Positions 1 through 9,865 of a stretch of DNA of 64,000 nt are shown piece after piece; position 1 is the stretch's first letter; every line of letters starts with the position of its first letter. The translations under genes were made by a program, and so were the position numbers. Origin of the DNA: Rhynchopus sp. YZ270_cl-10 (lineage: Eukaryota > Euglenozoa > Diplonemea > Diplonemida > Diplonemidae); NCBI GenBank assembly GCA_964035575.1, contig OZ037841.1, positions 62,001 to 126,000 on the forward strand, given 5' to 3'. The notes under the pieces are model-generated. The model saw only the letters and a list, made by a program, of their open reading frames with translations, was not told the DNA's origin and made no database searches.

Positions 1-723
1 CTGCGGGTCTGCGGGTCTGCGGGTCTGCGGGTCGGCGGGTCTGCGGGTGTGGTGTGTGTGGGTGTGGCGGGTCTGCGGGTCTGCGGGTCTGCGGGTCTGC
101 GGGTCTGCGGGTCTGCGGGTCTGCGGGTCTGCGGGTCTGCGGGTCTGCGTGTCTGCGGGTCTGCGGGTCTGCGGGTCTGCGGGTCTGCGGGTCTGCGGGT
201 CTGCGGGTCTGCGGGTCTGCGGGTCTGCGGGTCTGCGGGTCTGCGGGTCTGCGGGTCTGCGGGTCTGCGGGTCTGCGGGTCTGCGGGTCTGCGGGTCTGC
301 GGGTCGGCGGGTCGGCGGGTCTGCGGGTGTGGTGTGTGTGGGTGTGGCGGGTCAGCGGGTCTGCGGGTCTGCGGGTCTGCGGGTCTGCGGGTCTGCGGGT
401 CTGCGGGTCTGCGGGTCTGCGGGTCGGCGGGTCTGCGGGTGTGGTGTGTGTGGGTGTGGCGGGTCTGCGGGTCTGCGGGTCTGCGGGTCTGCGGGTCTGC
501 GGGTCGGCGGGTCTGCGGGTGTGGTGTGTGTGGGTGTGGCGGGTCTGCGGGTCTGCGGGTCTGCGGGTCTGCGGGTCTGCGGGTCTGCGGGTCTGCGGGT
601 CTGCGGGTCTGCGGGTCTGCGGGTCTGCGGGTCTGCGGGTCTGCGGGTCTGCGGGTCTGCGGGTCTGCGGGTCTGCGGGTCTGCGGGTCTGCGGGTCTGC
701 GGGTCTGCGGGTCTGCGGGTATG
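1..723. repeat. 8-bp minisatellite (CTGCGGGT)n
   Basis: About 90 tandem copies of an 8-bp unit, ctgcgggt, run from the window edge to the start of the next repeat. A longer variant block containing ggtgtggtgtgtgtgggtgtggcgg recurs at about 48, 329, 439 and 519, which gives a higher-order pattern. Some units read cggcgggt or ctgcgtgt. The array is G-rich on the plus strand. All long open frames here are products of the repeat, because 8 is not a multiple of 3 and the unit contains no stop codon in these frames. Confidence 0.97.
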
Positions 724-884
724 ATGGCAAAACATGGCAAATGATGGCAAATCATGGCAAATCATGGCAAATCCTGGCAAAACAATGCAAATGATGGCAA
801 ATCCTGGCAAATGATGGCAAATGATGGCAAATGATGGCAAATCATGGCAAAACATGGCAAATCATGGCAAATCATGGTAAATCC
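724..884. repeat. 10-bp minisatellite (ATSATGGCAA)n, block 1
   Basis: Tandem 10-bp units of the type atgatggcaa / atcatggcaa / atcctggcaa follow directly on the 8-bp array. The unit is unrelated to its neighbour and varies mainly at the third and fourth bases. Confidence 0.95.
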
Positions 885-1084
885 CAAGTTAGCCATAAAA
901 CTGATATCCAAAAAATATTTACAATGTTCGGAAATTTTGAACAGTATTTATGTGGGGTGGTTTTTGGGCCCAAAATTTCAACACAGTGTCTCCACTGGGG
1001 AAATTGCGTCAATTTAAGTGGGATAAGTGCTATGTGGCGAAAAAAATCGAAAATTTTGAAATTTGTTCACTACAGTGGGAAAAT
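885..1084. other. Unique spacer between two minisatellite blocks
   Basis: About 200 bases of AT-rich sequence interrupt the 10-bp array. I see no gene, RNA or mobile-element signature in it. Confidence 0.6.
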
Positions 1085-1325
1085 AGTGCAAATCATGGCA
1101 AATCATGGCAAAGCATGGCAAATCATGGCAAATCATGGCAAATGATGGCAAATCATGGCAAATCATGGCAAATGATGGCAAATGATGGCAAATGATGGCA
1201 AATCATGGCAAATTATGGCAAATGATGGCAAATCATGGCAAATGATGGGAAATCATGGCAAATGATGGCAAATCATGGCAAAGCATGGCAAATGATGGCA
1301 AATCCTGGCAAATGATGGGAAATCA
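1085..1325. repeat. 10-bp minisatellite (ATSATGGCAA)n, block 2
   Basis: The same 10-bp unit as at 724-884 resumes for about 24 copies and stops where Helitron Rep coding sequence begins. The spacer at 885-1084 either split one array or separates two. Confidence 0.95.
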
Positions 1326-1787
1326 TTGACACTCCGTGACACTTTTCAGAACACTTCTGATACTGATGCCCCTGAAGTTGTAGAGACCTCAGTCGCTGGA
1401 GTGAATACGCTTCTACCCGATGTGAGCAGCTTGCAGGCTACTCACAAAAATATTCTTGGGGATCACATTGCAATGGTGGTGGTGATGGAGTACCAGAAGA
1501 GGGGTCTGCCTCATGCTAATGCAATTCTTTGGAACAACAACAGAACATCACCGAAGAATCCTTTAAATGTGGGTCACATCGTACAACTCCCTGGACCAGC
1601 ACACCCAAACCTCTACAAAGCTTTCAGTCAGTATCTGATGAACAACAGGTGGATGGTTCATTACAATCTTCTCCTGAAATATCGGCGCCACAGAAACAAT
1701 GAGGAAGTGCGCGGGGTCCTTGTTGTTAAGTATTTGTTTAAATACTTATTCAAGGGTGAGCCTGTGACAGGTCTATTGATGCAATGA
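1326..1787 (+). pseudogene. Helitron Rep (HUH endonuclease) fragment
   Basis: The 153 residues open here match the core of Helitron Rep, the domain that nicks and joins DNA in rolling-circle transposition. The family hallmark MEYQKRGLPHA appears near residues 55-65, and VVKYLFKYLFKG near residues 133-144 corresponds to the motif carrying the two catalytic tyrosines. In the HUH position the sequence reads H-A-N, so the second metal-binding histidine seems lost. There is no ATG at the open start (it is TTG) and a stop follows shortly after the tyrosine motif, so this is an internal piece. Its partner is the helicase at 6612-9706 on the same strand, now about 4.8 kb away, with satellite and other inserts between them. 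Family assignment is firm; that both pieces come from one copy is inference. Confidence 0.8.
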
Positions 1788-1790
1788 TTT

Positions 1791-2075
1791 GTGTGGTAGA
1801 GTTGTGAACATTAAGGATAAAATAAGAAAACAAATAAAAAATAGCGATAAGTGGGGAGATGTCTTTGTGGGCTTGCGGGTTTGCGGGTTTTTTTGTCTCA
1901 GTTAATTTTTGTTTTTGCAAAGGAAATCTCTTGTGATGAAGAAAACATTATTTTTGGGGAGTTTGTTGTTAATTGCATAAAAAGAAAAGAAAAAAAGAAA
2001 AAGAAAAAGATAAAAGTTGAAGTGAAGTTACAATTACTGGCAGTAAAGCAAATAAAAAACTTCAACACCAAAACA
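1791..2075 (+). repeat. AT-rich stretch with partial copy of the Helitron 3' end
   Basis: Within this stretch, 1918-1990 matches the motif found after the helicase stop (gaaatctcttgtgatgaaga, then a run of T, G and A). It is the most diverged of three copies (the others are at 2140-2240 and 9780-9860). A short run of tgcgggtt units precedes it at about 1870-1890. Nothing coding is seen. Confidence 0.55.
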
Positions 2076-2245
2076 CAGTTCAAATGATCTAAGAAGTGTT
2101 TATTTTTCTATTTTAAATTGTTTTTTGTTTGGGTTTGTATTGGATACTTCTTCCCAGCCGGAGAGAAATCTCTTGTGATGAAGAAAACATTGTTTTTGGG
2201 GAGTTTGTTGTTGATTGCATAAAAAAAAAGGGAAAAAAAGAAAAA
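2076..2245 (+). repeat. Solo copy of the Helitron 3' end
   Basis: This segment parallels 9697-9865 base for base over long stretches. It begins in the last codons of the helicase-OTU reading frame (caaatgatctaagaa against caaatgatttaagaa). It then shares the T-rich 3' UTR, the block cttcttcccagccggagaga with its continuation, and the final gcataaaaaa tract. It therefore represents the end of a Helitron copy whose body is absent here. The true 3' terminus (usually CTRRT after a small hairpin) could not be fixed. Confidence 0.65.
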
Positions 2246-2498
2246 GAGAAAAGGTGTATCTACATTTATCAGAGCAAACCCGCAAACAAAATAACTGGGG
2301 TGTCACAGTTTTTGTTTTTTTTTATTTATTGTTTTTAGTGCCTGCTTCCGTCAGAGGTGTTTGTCAAAAATGAAATATGTCTGAACAAAAACAAAGAACA
2401 CTTCAAATTTCGTTTTTTTACTACTAGTAAAGTAATTTTACGCTTCCAAAACACACACACTACCTCAGTCAATCATACACATATTCATACACAAAAAA

Positions 2499-3002
2499 AT
2501 GCCCAAAACCCAAAGGCAACAGCTGCAGCACGACATTGACACGTTTTTGGACCTTCCTGTCACAGCTGGCCCTATAGAGCTAGCCCTGCACAAGGCAGTG
2601 GTGGCTGTCCTCTACTGCGGAGGAATTAATGAATCCGTGTGTGCAACACTGAAATCCACTGCAATGACAAGTGACGATTATGGTGCCACATTCGAGTACA
2701 AGATCGGCGGGAAGCAAAAAAGATTCTCAATTCCAGTGGGAACTCCGGCTTACGATGCCGTTCACAACTATGTGAGCGTGCGTACGGGGTTCAAAAGCCC
2801 ATACTTCTTCCTGGAATGTGACGCCACAAAATGCTTTCTGAGAGACAGGAGGATGCCAGTGAAAGCAGTGCACATGATCCTGCAAAGAATGGCTGTTACC
2901 GTAGGCACTAATCCTGCGGCTAAGCGACCTCCGTATGATGAGCATGACGCGCAGGCTGTACTAAATATTTTTTTCTACCATGTCATCTCTCTCTTTAAGT
3001 AA
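2499..3002 (+). pseudogene. Possible tyrosine-recombinase-like fragment
   Basis: An ATG-initiated frame of 167 residues. Its middle resembles the catalytic fold of tyrosine recombinases: a helix ending VLYCGGINES (about residues 37-46), a beta-hairpin with YKIGGKQKRFSIPV (about 68-81), a Y-rich helix AYDAVHNYVSVRT, then LFL-like YFFLECDATKCF and a helix KAVHMILQRMAVTVG. The spacing matches families such as Cryptons or DIRS-like elements, but the similarity is by eye and weak. It ends in AT-rich DNA and I regard it as a fossil fragment. An unrelated host gene exon is the main alternative. Confidence 0.35.
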
Positions 3003-3440
3003 AAGAAATAGCAATACGTTTGTGGGGTGTGGGTTTCTAGGGTTTCGGGTTTTTTCGTAGTAGTAGTATCTTAAGGTGTCTTCAATATTTTGGTAGTAGT
3101 AGTATTATAAATCGTCTTAAATTTTTTGGTAGTGGTAGTATGCGGGTATTTTAAAACATCTTCAATCAGAAAAAAAAACAAAAAAAACAAAACAAAAAAA
3201 AAGAAAATAATGTCACGATAAAAACAAAGAAAAGAATCTATATATTTTTTCCTTTTTTGCAAAACATTGTACCCCTCCCAAAACACACACATCACAACAG
3301 AGTAGTAACACTATGTTAGAGTAAAATGAAATAGAAAAGGTGAGACAACGTATTAGATAGTTGTAATCTAACATAATTACGCTTCAGGCACACCAGCCAG
3401 CTATCACACACACCAGCTAGATAACGATGGTTGCTCACTT
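3003..3440. other. AT-rich low-complexity DNA
   Basis: Contains an imperfect repeat of ttttggtagtagtagtat at about 3055-3145, an A-rich tract at 3168-3210 and otherwise featureless AT-rich sequence. No gene is visible. Confidence 0.6.
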
Positions 3441-3446
3441 CTCGTG

Positions 3447-3508
3447 CGGGTTTGCGGGTTTGCGGGTTTGCGGGTTTGCGGGTTTGCGGGTTTGCGGGTT
3501 TCTAGTTA
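3447..3508. repeat. 8-bp minisatellite (TGCGGGTT)n
   Basis: About seven units of tgcgggtt. This is the T-variant of the 8-bp unit at 1-723 and is the same as the array at 6262-6462, so one minisatellite type recurs at separate places. Confidence 0.95.
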
Positions 3509-3959
3509 TTACGGGTTTGAGGGGTACAAAATGGCGACGCTGCAGGATTGCTGGATCGCGTGGTCCCAGTATTTCTGATAATACACTCCGGTAGATTGGG
3601 GCCCAAAAACGACGTAATGTACTGGGTTTGGATGTTAGCATTTTCTGAAGATACCTAAAATGGGTGCGGCATTTCACGGCTATTTTTGTGAAGGAATTGA
3701 CGATATTTTGTGGTTCTAAGGTGTGTGTATTGTATGTGACGAAAATTTCAAAATGTGACATAAGTATGAAATATGGCCAGTATGCCCATAAAATGAGGCC
3801 ATTGCAACCCTGGAGGACCACATTGGACATATTGGGCCAAATTTAGGTGTGTAAGTGTATCGGCTTTAAAATATTTTTTTTCGTGATTTTTGGGGTCATT
3901 TTTTGGCTGGGAAAATTGGGCCACATTTAACCACAACTACTCAAAACATCAAATCTGTG
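3509..3959. other. Intergenic sequence without recognisable gene
   Basis: Moderately AT-rich DNA. Short frames are present on both strands, but none resembles a protein family I know. It borders the satellite at 3960-5475. Confidence 0.5.
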
Positions 3960-5475
3960 GCTTTAATGGACTGATTGGGCGTTTTTATGACCTGGACATG
4001 GGGGTCAGATACCATTTTAGACATGTTAAAAATTGGTCAGAAGACCCTGAGAGAAGAACCAAGGTCAAATTGACCTTGAGTACTGGGTCAAATTTGTGTG
4101 GGAAAAATGCCCAGTACATAATTGTTGATGCGCAAAAGTGCAAAATTCCTTCAGCAATGGCTTCATATGACATTTCCATAACCTGGACATGGGGGTCAGA
4201 CTCCACTTTTGACCACCTAAAATTTGGTCATACACATGTATGAGACCCCAAAAACCAGGATTTTGACCAAAAAATTTTTCCCAGCAATTTTTGCCTACAA
4301 AAAATCGAAAAAAAAATTTTTTGATTTTGGCTCTCCGGAGTCTGTGCGTGCTGTGGTGGGGTCAATTTGCGCTGAGAAATGGGTATTTTTGACCTAAAAT
4401 GCATGTATCAGTTTTTACATGATTTTTGGTGTTTTTGGGTTTTAGGTGGGTTTTTTGGTCAGTACCTAATTTCTGATGCTCAAAAGTACAAAATTCCTTC
4501 GACAATCGCTTCATAGGACATTTCCATAACCTGGACATGGGGGTCAGACTCAACTTTTGACCACCTAAAATTTGGTAATACACATGTGTGAGACCCCAAA
4601 AACCAGGATTTTGACCAAAAAATTTTTCCCAGCAATTTTTGCCTACAAAAAATCGAAAAAAAATATTTTTGATTTTGGGTCTCCGGAGTCTGTGTGTGCT
4701 GTGATGGGGTCAATTTGCGCTGAGAAATGGGTATTTTTGACCTAAAATGCATGTATCAGTTTTTACATGATTTTTGGTGTTTTGGGGGTTTTAGGTGGGT
4801 TTTTTGGTCAGTACATAATGTGCAATGCTCAAAAGTACAAAATTCCTTCGACAATCGCTTCATAGGACATTTCCATAACCTGAACATGGGGGTCAGACAC
4901 CACATTAGAGCAGCTAAAATTTGGTCATACACACGTATGAGACCCCAAAAACCAGGATTTTGACCAAAAAATTTTTCCCAGCAATTTTTGCCTACAAAAA
5001 ATCGAAAAAAAAAATTTTTGATTTTGGCTCTCCGGAGTCTGTGTGTGCTGTGATGGGGTCAATTTGCGCTGAGAAATGGGTATTTTTGACCTAAAATTCA
5101 TGTTTCAGTTTTTACATGTTTTTTGGTGTTTTTGGGGTATTGTGTGGGTTTTTTGGTCAGTACATAATGTGCAATGCTCAAAAGTACCAAATTCCTTCGC
5201 AATGGCTTCATAGGACATTTCCATAACCTGGACATGGGGGTCAGACACCACTTTTGACCACCTGAAAATTGGTCATACACATGTATGATACCCCAAAAAC
5301 CAGGATTTTTGACCAAAAAATTTTCCAAGCAATTTTTGCCTACAAAAAATCAAAAAAAAAAAATTTTGATTTTGGGTCTCTGGAGTCTGTGCGTGCTGTG
5401 GTGGGGTCAATTTGCACTGAGAAATGGGTATTTTTGACTTAAAATGCATGTATCAGTTTTTACATGATTTTAGAA
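3960..5475 (+). repeat. 348-bp satellite array, about four copies
   Basis: The anchor catttccataacctg recurs at 4171, 4519, 4868 and 5216, so the period is 348-349 bp. A more diverged partial unit precedes it (ggacatgggggtcaga at about 3992). Each unit contains ttttgaccaaaaaattttt, a run of A and T around aaaaaatcgaaaaa, the block ctccggagtctgtg, and tttttacatgatttttggtg. Copies differ by a few percent. No long open frame spans a unit. Part of the unit is a remote match, on the opposite strand, to the repeats at 33045-37715. Confidence 0.92.
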
Positions 5476-6250
5476 AACAGAAAACCACCATATTTTTGAC
5501 ATTGATGACAGGCTTCCCAGCACAAGTCAGTATTTAGAACAGTGTCGTTGTTCATTGGAAGCACAACGATTATCGCTTGCCACACAACTTTGTCAAACAT
5601 GGGAAGTCTCAAAATAAACGTGCCTTCCTTACGTTAAGATGTGTGGAAAATAGCCAAGCACACAAGTACCATTATTTTGACACTGGTAGCAGTCTTCCCC
5701 GGAGATGATAGTAAATAACATTGTGCAAACTGTGCAAACTTTCTTATAGTCATGCAAACCTGAAAAATTAATAGCGGCGGAGCAACCACACCACAACCAG
5801 ACAAGCTTGCTACATGTTGGCGAGCTTTCTTATCCCTGTGAGTAATTTTGCGGCGGATCCAAACAGCTTAACAACCACAGTCTCTTATGTGTCAATATTA
5901 GCGGCGGAGCAAAATATCCTTCCTTAAACACACTGCTAAACTGCTAAATTTAGCAGTTTTTGTCCAAATATTTAGTGGGTAAATCCTGCTACATTTCAGT
6001 GACCTTTTCTGATAATCTTTTACTGTATCAGTCATGTCAGCAGCATGTATCAATAATTCGCGGCGTAGCAACGTGCCTCAAAACTACATCCTCCCTCATT
6101 TTTTCGACTTTTCCGTGTCATTTCAGGTTTTCTATGAATGAATAGGCACATCATTTCTGCATTTGCTGAATGATACTAATCTTTTCAACATTAATTCGCG
6201 GCGGAGCCATATACCTCACAACCACACCATCCTGCCACATTTTAGCGAGC
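5476..6250. other. Non-coding DNA with scattered GCGGCGGAGC motifs
   Basis: Five copies of a motif close to attagcggcggagcaa lie at about 5770, 5850, 5898, 6056 and 6194, each followed by a loosely similar AC-rich stretch such as ccacaaccacaccatcctg. They look like remnants of a degenerate tandem repeat of irregular period. No gene is seen. The last copy runs into the minisatellite at 6262. Confidence 0.5.
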
Positions 6251-6261
6251 TTTCTTCTAGT

Positions 6262-6462
6262 ACGGGTTTACGGGTTTGCGGGTTTGCGGGTTTGCGGGTT
6301 TGCGGGTTTGCGGGTTTGCGGGTTTGCGGGTTTGCGGGTTTGCGGGTTTGCGGGTTTGCGGGTTTGCGGGTTTGCGGGTTTGCGGGTTTGCGGGTTTGCG
6401 GGTTTGCGGGTTTGCGGGTTTGCGGGTTTGCGGGTTTGCGGGTTTGCGGGTTTACGGGTTTG
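6262..6462. repeat. 8-bp minisatellite (TGCGGGTT)n
   Basis: About 25 units of gcgggttt/tgcgggtt, with rare a-for-g changes at both ends. It abuts Helitron helicase coding sequence that starts within 15 bases of its right edge, so the array has replaced or expanded inside the Helitron. Confidence 0.97.
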
Positions 6463-6608
6463 CGGAATAGAAATGAAGGAGAACATCTATCGATTGGGAG
6501 AATGTACTGGGTTCCTGTGAATGATAAGGAACTGCACTGCCTTCGTCTCCTTCTTCTGCGCAAGTGCGGACTGTGAGCTTTGCAGAGTTGAGAACATCAC
6601 AATCTTAA
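6463..6608 (+). pseudogene. Helitron helicase N-terminal linker, frame-disrupted
   Basis: The frame through 6463-6576 reads IGRMYWVPVNDKELHCLRLLLLRK, the conserved linker that precedes the helicase in Helitron RepHel proteins (usually IGRMYFV-P---E-YYLRLLL). The continuation SFAELRTSQS is in another frame at about 6573-6605 and ends at a TAA (6606-6608), immediately before the main open frame. So this junction carries one frameshift and one stop relative to the family. An undetected intron is a less likely explanation. Confidence 0.6.
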
Positions 6609-6611
6609 GGC

Positions 6612-9600
6612 TTGGTTCACGACACATTTTTTGAAGCTGCAGCCGAATTGGGGTTGATCCACGATGGGAAGATACTCATGAACTCGATGGAGGAGTGCAA
6701 ACAGACGACGTTGTCTTCACGGGCGATACGTTTTACCTTTGCCATGGTTATTATTCATTACATGGCTTCTGCAGCTGACGTGAAAAAAGCATGGGACCAA
6801 TATGAGTATGAGCTGTGTGTGCCAGCACTGGAGAGAGGAGAAAGGCTTCAACGGGTGCAGACAATGGGAGAAAGATACCTCTACCCCAAGGAGAAGTGCG
6901 ACGCCCTGAAGGACCTGGAGCGGCTGCTGAAGGAAGCAAACGTCAAAGCAACCATGGCAGAGCTTGGGCTTCCTACTCCTCCTGAAAGCACTGCAGGGCA
7001 GAGAACTGAGTTTGTACTTGACAGCGAGAGGTACAATGAGGGGGAGATGCTGAAGAAGTACGATGCCATTGCACCCAACCTCAATGACGGACAAAACAGG
7101 GTCTTCAACACTGTGAAAGCCTCCGTGGAAGGAAGCCAGGGAAAGATAATTTTTTTGCAGGGTGCTGCAGGAACAGGCAAGACCTTCCTGTACCAGGCAT
7201 GTCTGTACTGGGCCAGGAGCAGAAGGGCAAGGGCAGAGCAACAACAACAACAACAGCAGCCGCTTACACAACAACAGGAGGACCGATTTGCGATTGCTGT
7301 AGCTACTTCTGGAATAGCAGCAACACTTCTTCCAGGAGGCAGGACCGCCCACAGCCGGTTCAAGATCCCAATTGATCTTGAATCAAATGCAAAGAAGCTT
7401 TGCCCACTTGATGCTGATCACGTAGAACTTCTTAAGCGCACAGACCTCATTGTCTGGGATGAGGTTGTCATGGCACAAAAGTCTGTGATCGAGGTAGTTG
7501 ACAGAACACTGCAAAAGGTTAGGGGTTGTCAGCAACCTTTTGGAGGTGTTACTGTTTTGCTTGGAGGAGACTTCAGGCAAATTCTCCCTGTCCCAGGGAA
7601 AAACAAATCCAGCTATGAGAGTATTGCTATTTCCCTCCACAACTCGTACCTTTGGGATGATTTGATAAAAATGTCCCTCACGCAGGTAATGAGAGTGAAG
7701 GACGATGATGCGTTCCGCGAGTACTTGATGAAGGTGGGAGACGGCTCTATTAATGAAGACGGATGTGTTGAAGGTCCTACTGAAAATGAAGGAGATACAA
7801 CAGCAGTTCTGCAGGTTCCACGTGCTCTAATCTACAACAGAAACAACCAAAAGGTGACTGAGAAGAGTTTGATTTCCTTTACCTTTCCTGGAATTAGTCA
7901 GGGAAACTATGAAAACTGTGCGCTGCTGTGCCCGACAAACGAACGCCAGGTGTTCATGAACGAAGAGATCCTCAGCAGCTTCCCAGGGAATACAATTACC
8001 AGCCTTTCAGAGGACACATGCAAGGATCCTACCGCAGCCGAGTTCTTCTCTACAGAGGCTCTGAATAAAATGGACCACCCGCGTCTTCCGCCACATATTC
8101 TCAACCTGAAGGTCAACTGCATTGTAATGCTCCTGAAGAACTTGGACCCAGCAGGCGGCCTGTGCAACGGAACGCGTCTTGTTGTGAAGGAGGTGAAGAA
8201 GAACATCCTTGTCTGCACCCACCTGGCAGAAGAATGCGAGTGGAAAAAAAATAATGGGGCAGAGAGACCAAAGCCAGTCGCGATCCCTCGACTTCCTTGC
8301 GACGGTGATGCGAAGGATTTAACAATTGATTTTACACGTCAACAGTTTCCTGTCAGACTCTCCTTTGCAATGACGATTAATAAGTCGCAGGGACAAACGC
8401 TCAGGAGGGTGGGCCTGGATGTATCACAGTCGCCCTGCTTTTCACACGGCCACTTGTATGTTGCCATGTCAAGGGTGTGCAGCAGGAATGACATCAAGAT
8501 TTGTCTTCCACCTAGAGGTGATACATATCTCTACAACTGTGTCCACCAGGAGGTCATATCTGCAGTTCATGAGTCTGTTGGGGGAATCAAAATAAAGATC
8601 AGTGCGGAAAGGAGGAAGCAGCTGAAGCGTGACTTGAGGCTCACAGAAGCAGACTATGCAAAAAGCCTACATGATCTTGCAGCAAACCCAACAGAAGACC
8701 CGTCTGTGCATGAACCCAAAAACCTGCAAACGTCTGCTGATGGAGAGAACCCCATTGATGATTATACACATGAAGCCTGCAATCCTGCTTGTGGGAGGCT
8801 TCTTGCAGAAATAACCTATGAAAATGAAGAAGTCAGAGAAGACTACCATCCGTTTAAGTATCCAGAAGAGGACAGGTATGTTGGAAAATATTGGTTTATA
8901 ATTTATATCACGATAAAAATAATGTACAGGGAGAAGACAATCCACAACAGCAAGAAACTTTCAGAAGCTTTGCAAAGGTCAACAACAGTTTCTGAAAAAA
9001 ATATGTATGATCATTTGTTTATGATTTCATGAAACTATTACCATAATCATAACAACAGGGGAAGATCAAATTCCATTCCAGATGGATATTACAATCTTCA
9101 GAATGTTCTGTCTATGTGTGACCTGCAACCAATAAATGTTCGAGGTGATGGAACTTGTTTCTATCACGCAGTGCAGCAGCTTCTCACTGGGAAAGTAGAT
9201 GATGGGTTCAGTCTTCGTCGCACCTTTGGAGCATTCTTAGAACAGAATGAGATTCTGTTCAGGGAGCATCCCCTTATAATTGGAGACAAAAATACGTATG
9301 TACTTCTTGTAACTGCTTGACTCCATACTACCCACTATCATAAAACAACAGAAGCTTTGATATCATACTCAGCCGTGTTCAGCTAAAATCAGCAGACAAA
9401 TATGCACAGGACACTGAGATAGCATTAATGTCAGTTATGCATCAGGTTCTCATCACTGTTGTATCTTCTAGAACATTCGAAAATGATGGCTACTCTTGTT
9501 TTCATTTTTTGCCAAAGAATCTTTCTTCTGAAGAGATTCTCGAAAAAATACCACCACAAAATAGACTGTTGTTAGTGCAAACTTTTGATCCTGACCATTT

Positions 9601-9706
9601 TAACATTGGTACGGGAACTGATGGAAATGTATTGAAAGCACACGAAAAAGCCCTATTGTCCCCAACATTTCCATCAGTGATTTTTTCTGACTTTCAAATG
9701 ATTTAA
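6612..9706 (+). CDS. Helitron PIF1-like helicase fused to OTU protease, three exons
   Basis: The open frame starts at a TTG just after a stop, so the real N-terminus lies upstream in damaged sequence. Removing two introns (8876-9058 and 9296-9351) gives one frame of about 951 residues. Helicase motifs in order are Walker A GAAGTGKT (184-191), Walker B-like IVWDEV (about 280-285), FGGVTVLLGGDFRQILP and, at the C-terminal side, AMTINKSQGQT (586-596) with YVAMSR. This is the PIF1-type superfamily 1 helicase that unwinds DNA during rolling-circle transposition. A poly-Q stretch lies near residue 210. Exons 2 and 3 supply an OTU-like cysteine protease: VRGDGTCFYHAV with Cys788 and DPDHFN with His916. 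OTU domains are known from some Helitron2/Helentron-type elements (from memory). Unspliced, exon 1 would stop at 9032 after 806 residues. Expression is unknown. Confidence 0.8.
8876..9058 (+). other. Intron 1 of the Helitron helicase-OTU gene
   Basis: 183 bp, beginning GTATG and ending AACAACAG, rich in A and T. Joining 8875 to 9059 keeps the frame (a split AGG codon) and leads straight into the OTU domain, whereas read-through ends at a stop at about 9032. Confidence 0.75.
9296..9351 (+). other. Intron 2 of the Helitron helicase-OTU gene
   Basis: 56 bp, beginning GTATGT and ending CAACAG. Joining 9295 to 9352 restores the frame (a split ACA codon) between the two halves of the OTU domain. 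The shared GTATG and AACAG ends of both introns support one splicing grammar. Confidence 0.75.
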
Positions 9707-9865
9707 GAATTGTGAATATTTTGTTTGTGTTGCTTTTTTTCTATTGTTTTTTTTGTTTTGGGTTTTTGGTTTGCATTGTATACTTCTTCCCAGCCGGAGA
9801 GAAATCTCTTGTGATGAAGAAAACACTTTTTTGGGGATTTTGTTTATTGCATAAAAAAAGAAAAA
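9707..9865 (+). repeat. 3' UTR and terminal region of the Helitron
   Basis: Directly follows the helicase-OTU stop. It carries the T-rich segment, the block cttcttcccagccggagaga and its continuation, and a gcataaaaaa tract that recur at 2076-2245 and in part at 1918-1990. Recurrence next to separate copies marks it as element sequence and not host DNA. Confidence 0.65.

Larger units (their letters stand above)
1326..9865 (+). mobile_element. Composite, dispersed Helitron
   Basis: A Rep fragment, a helicase with fused OTU domain and the 3' terminal region occur in the order expected for an autonomous Helitron, all on the plus strand. Helitrons transpose by rolling-circle replication without target duplication, ending in 5'-TC and CTRRT-3'. 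I could not fix either terminus. Between Rep and helicase there are about 4.8 kb of satellite, minisatellite and other sequence. Either a single copy was invaded or two partial copies lie side by side; the extra 3' ends at 1918-2245 favour more than one insertion. Confidence 0.55.

Noticed and set aside
1-723. Telomere
   Set aside because: The 8-bp unit is not a known telomeric repeat, the same type recurs internally, and the window continues on its right with ordinary sequence.
47-794. Frames of 225-246 residues in the 8-bp minisatellite
   Set aside because: All three forward frames are open because the repeat has no stop; the peptide is only repeated CGSAGLRV-type units.
3960-5475. Protein genes in the 348-bp satellite (60-117 residue frames)
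   Set aside because: Frames are interrupted differently in each copy; only the remote translated similarity to the second satellite is worth following.
6262-6462. CRISPR array
   Set aside because: The unit is 8 bp without spacers, the DNA is eukaryotic and no cas gene is present.
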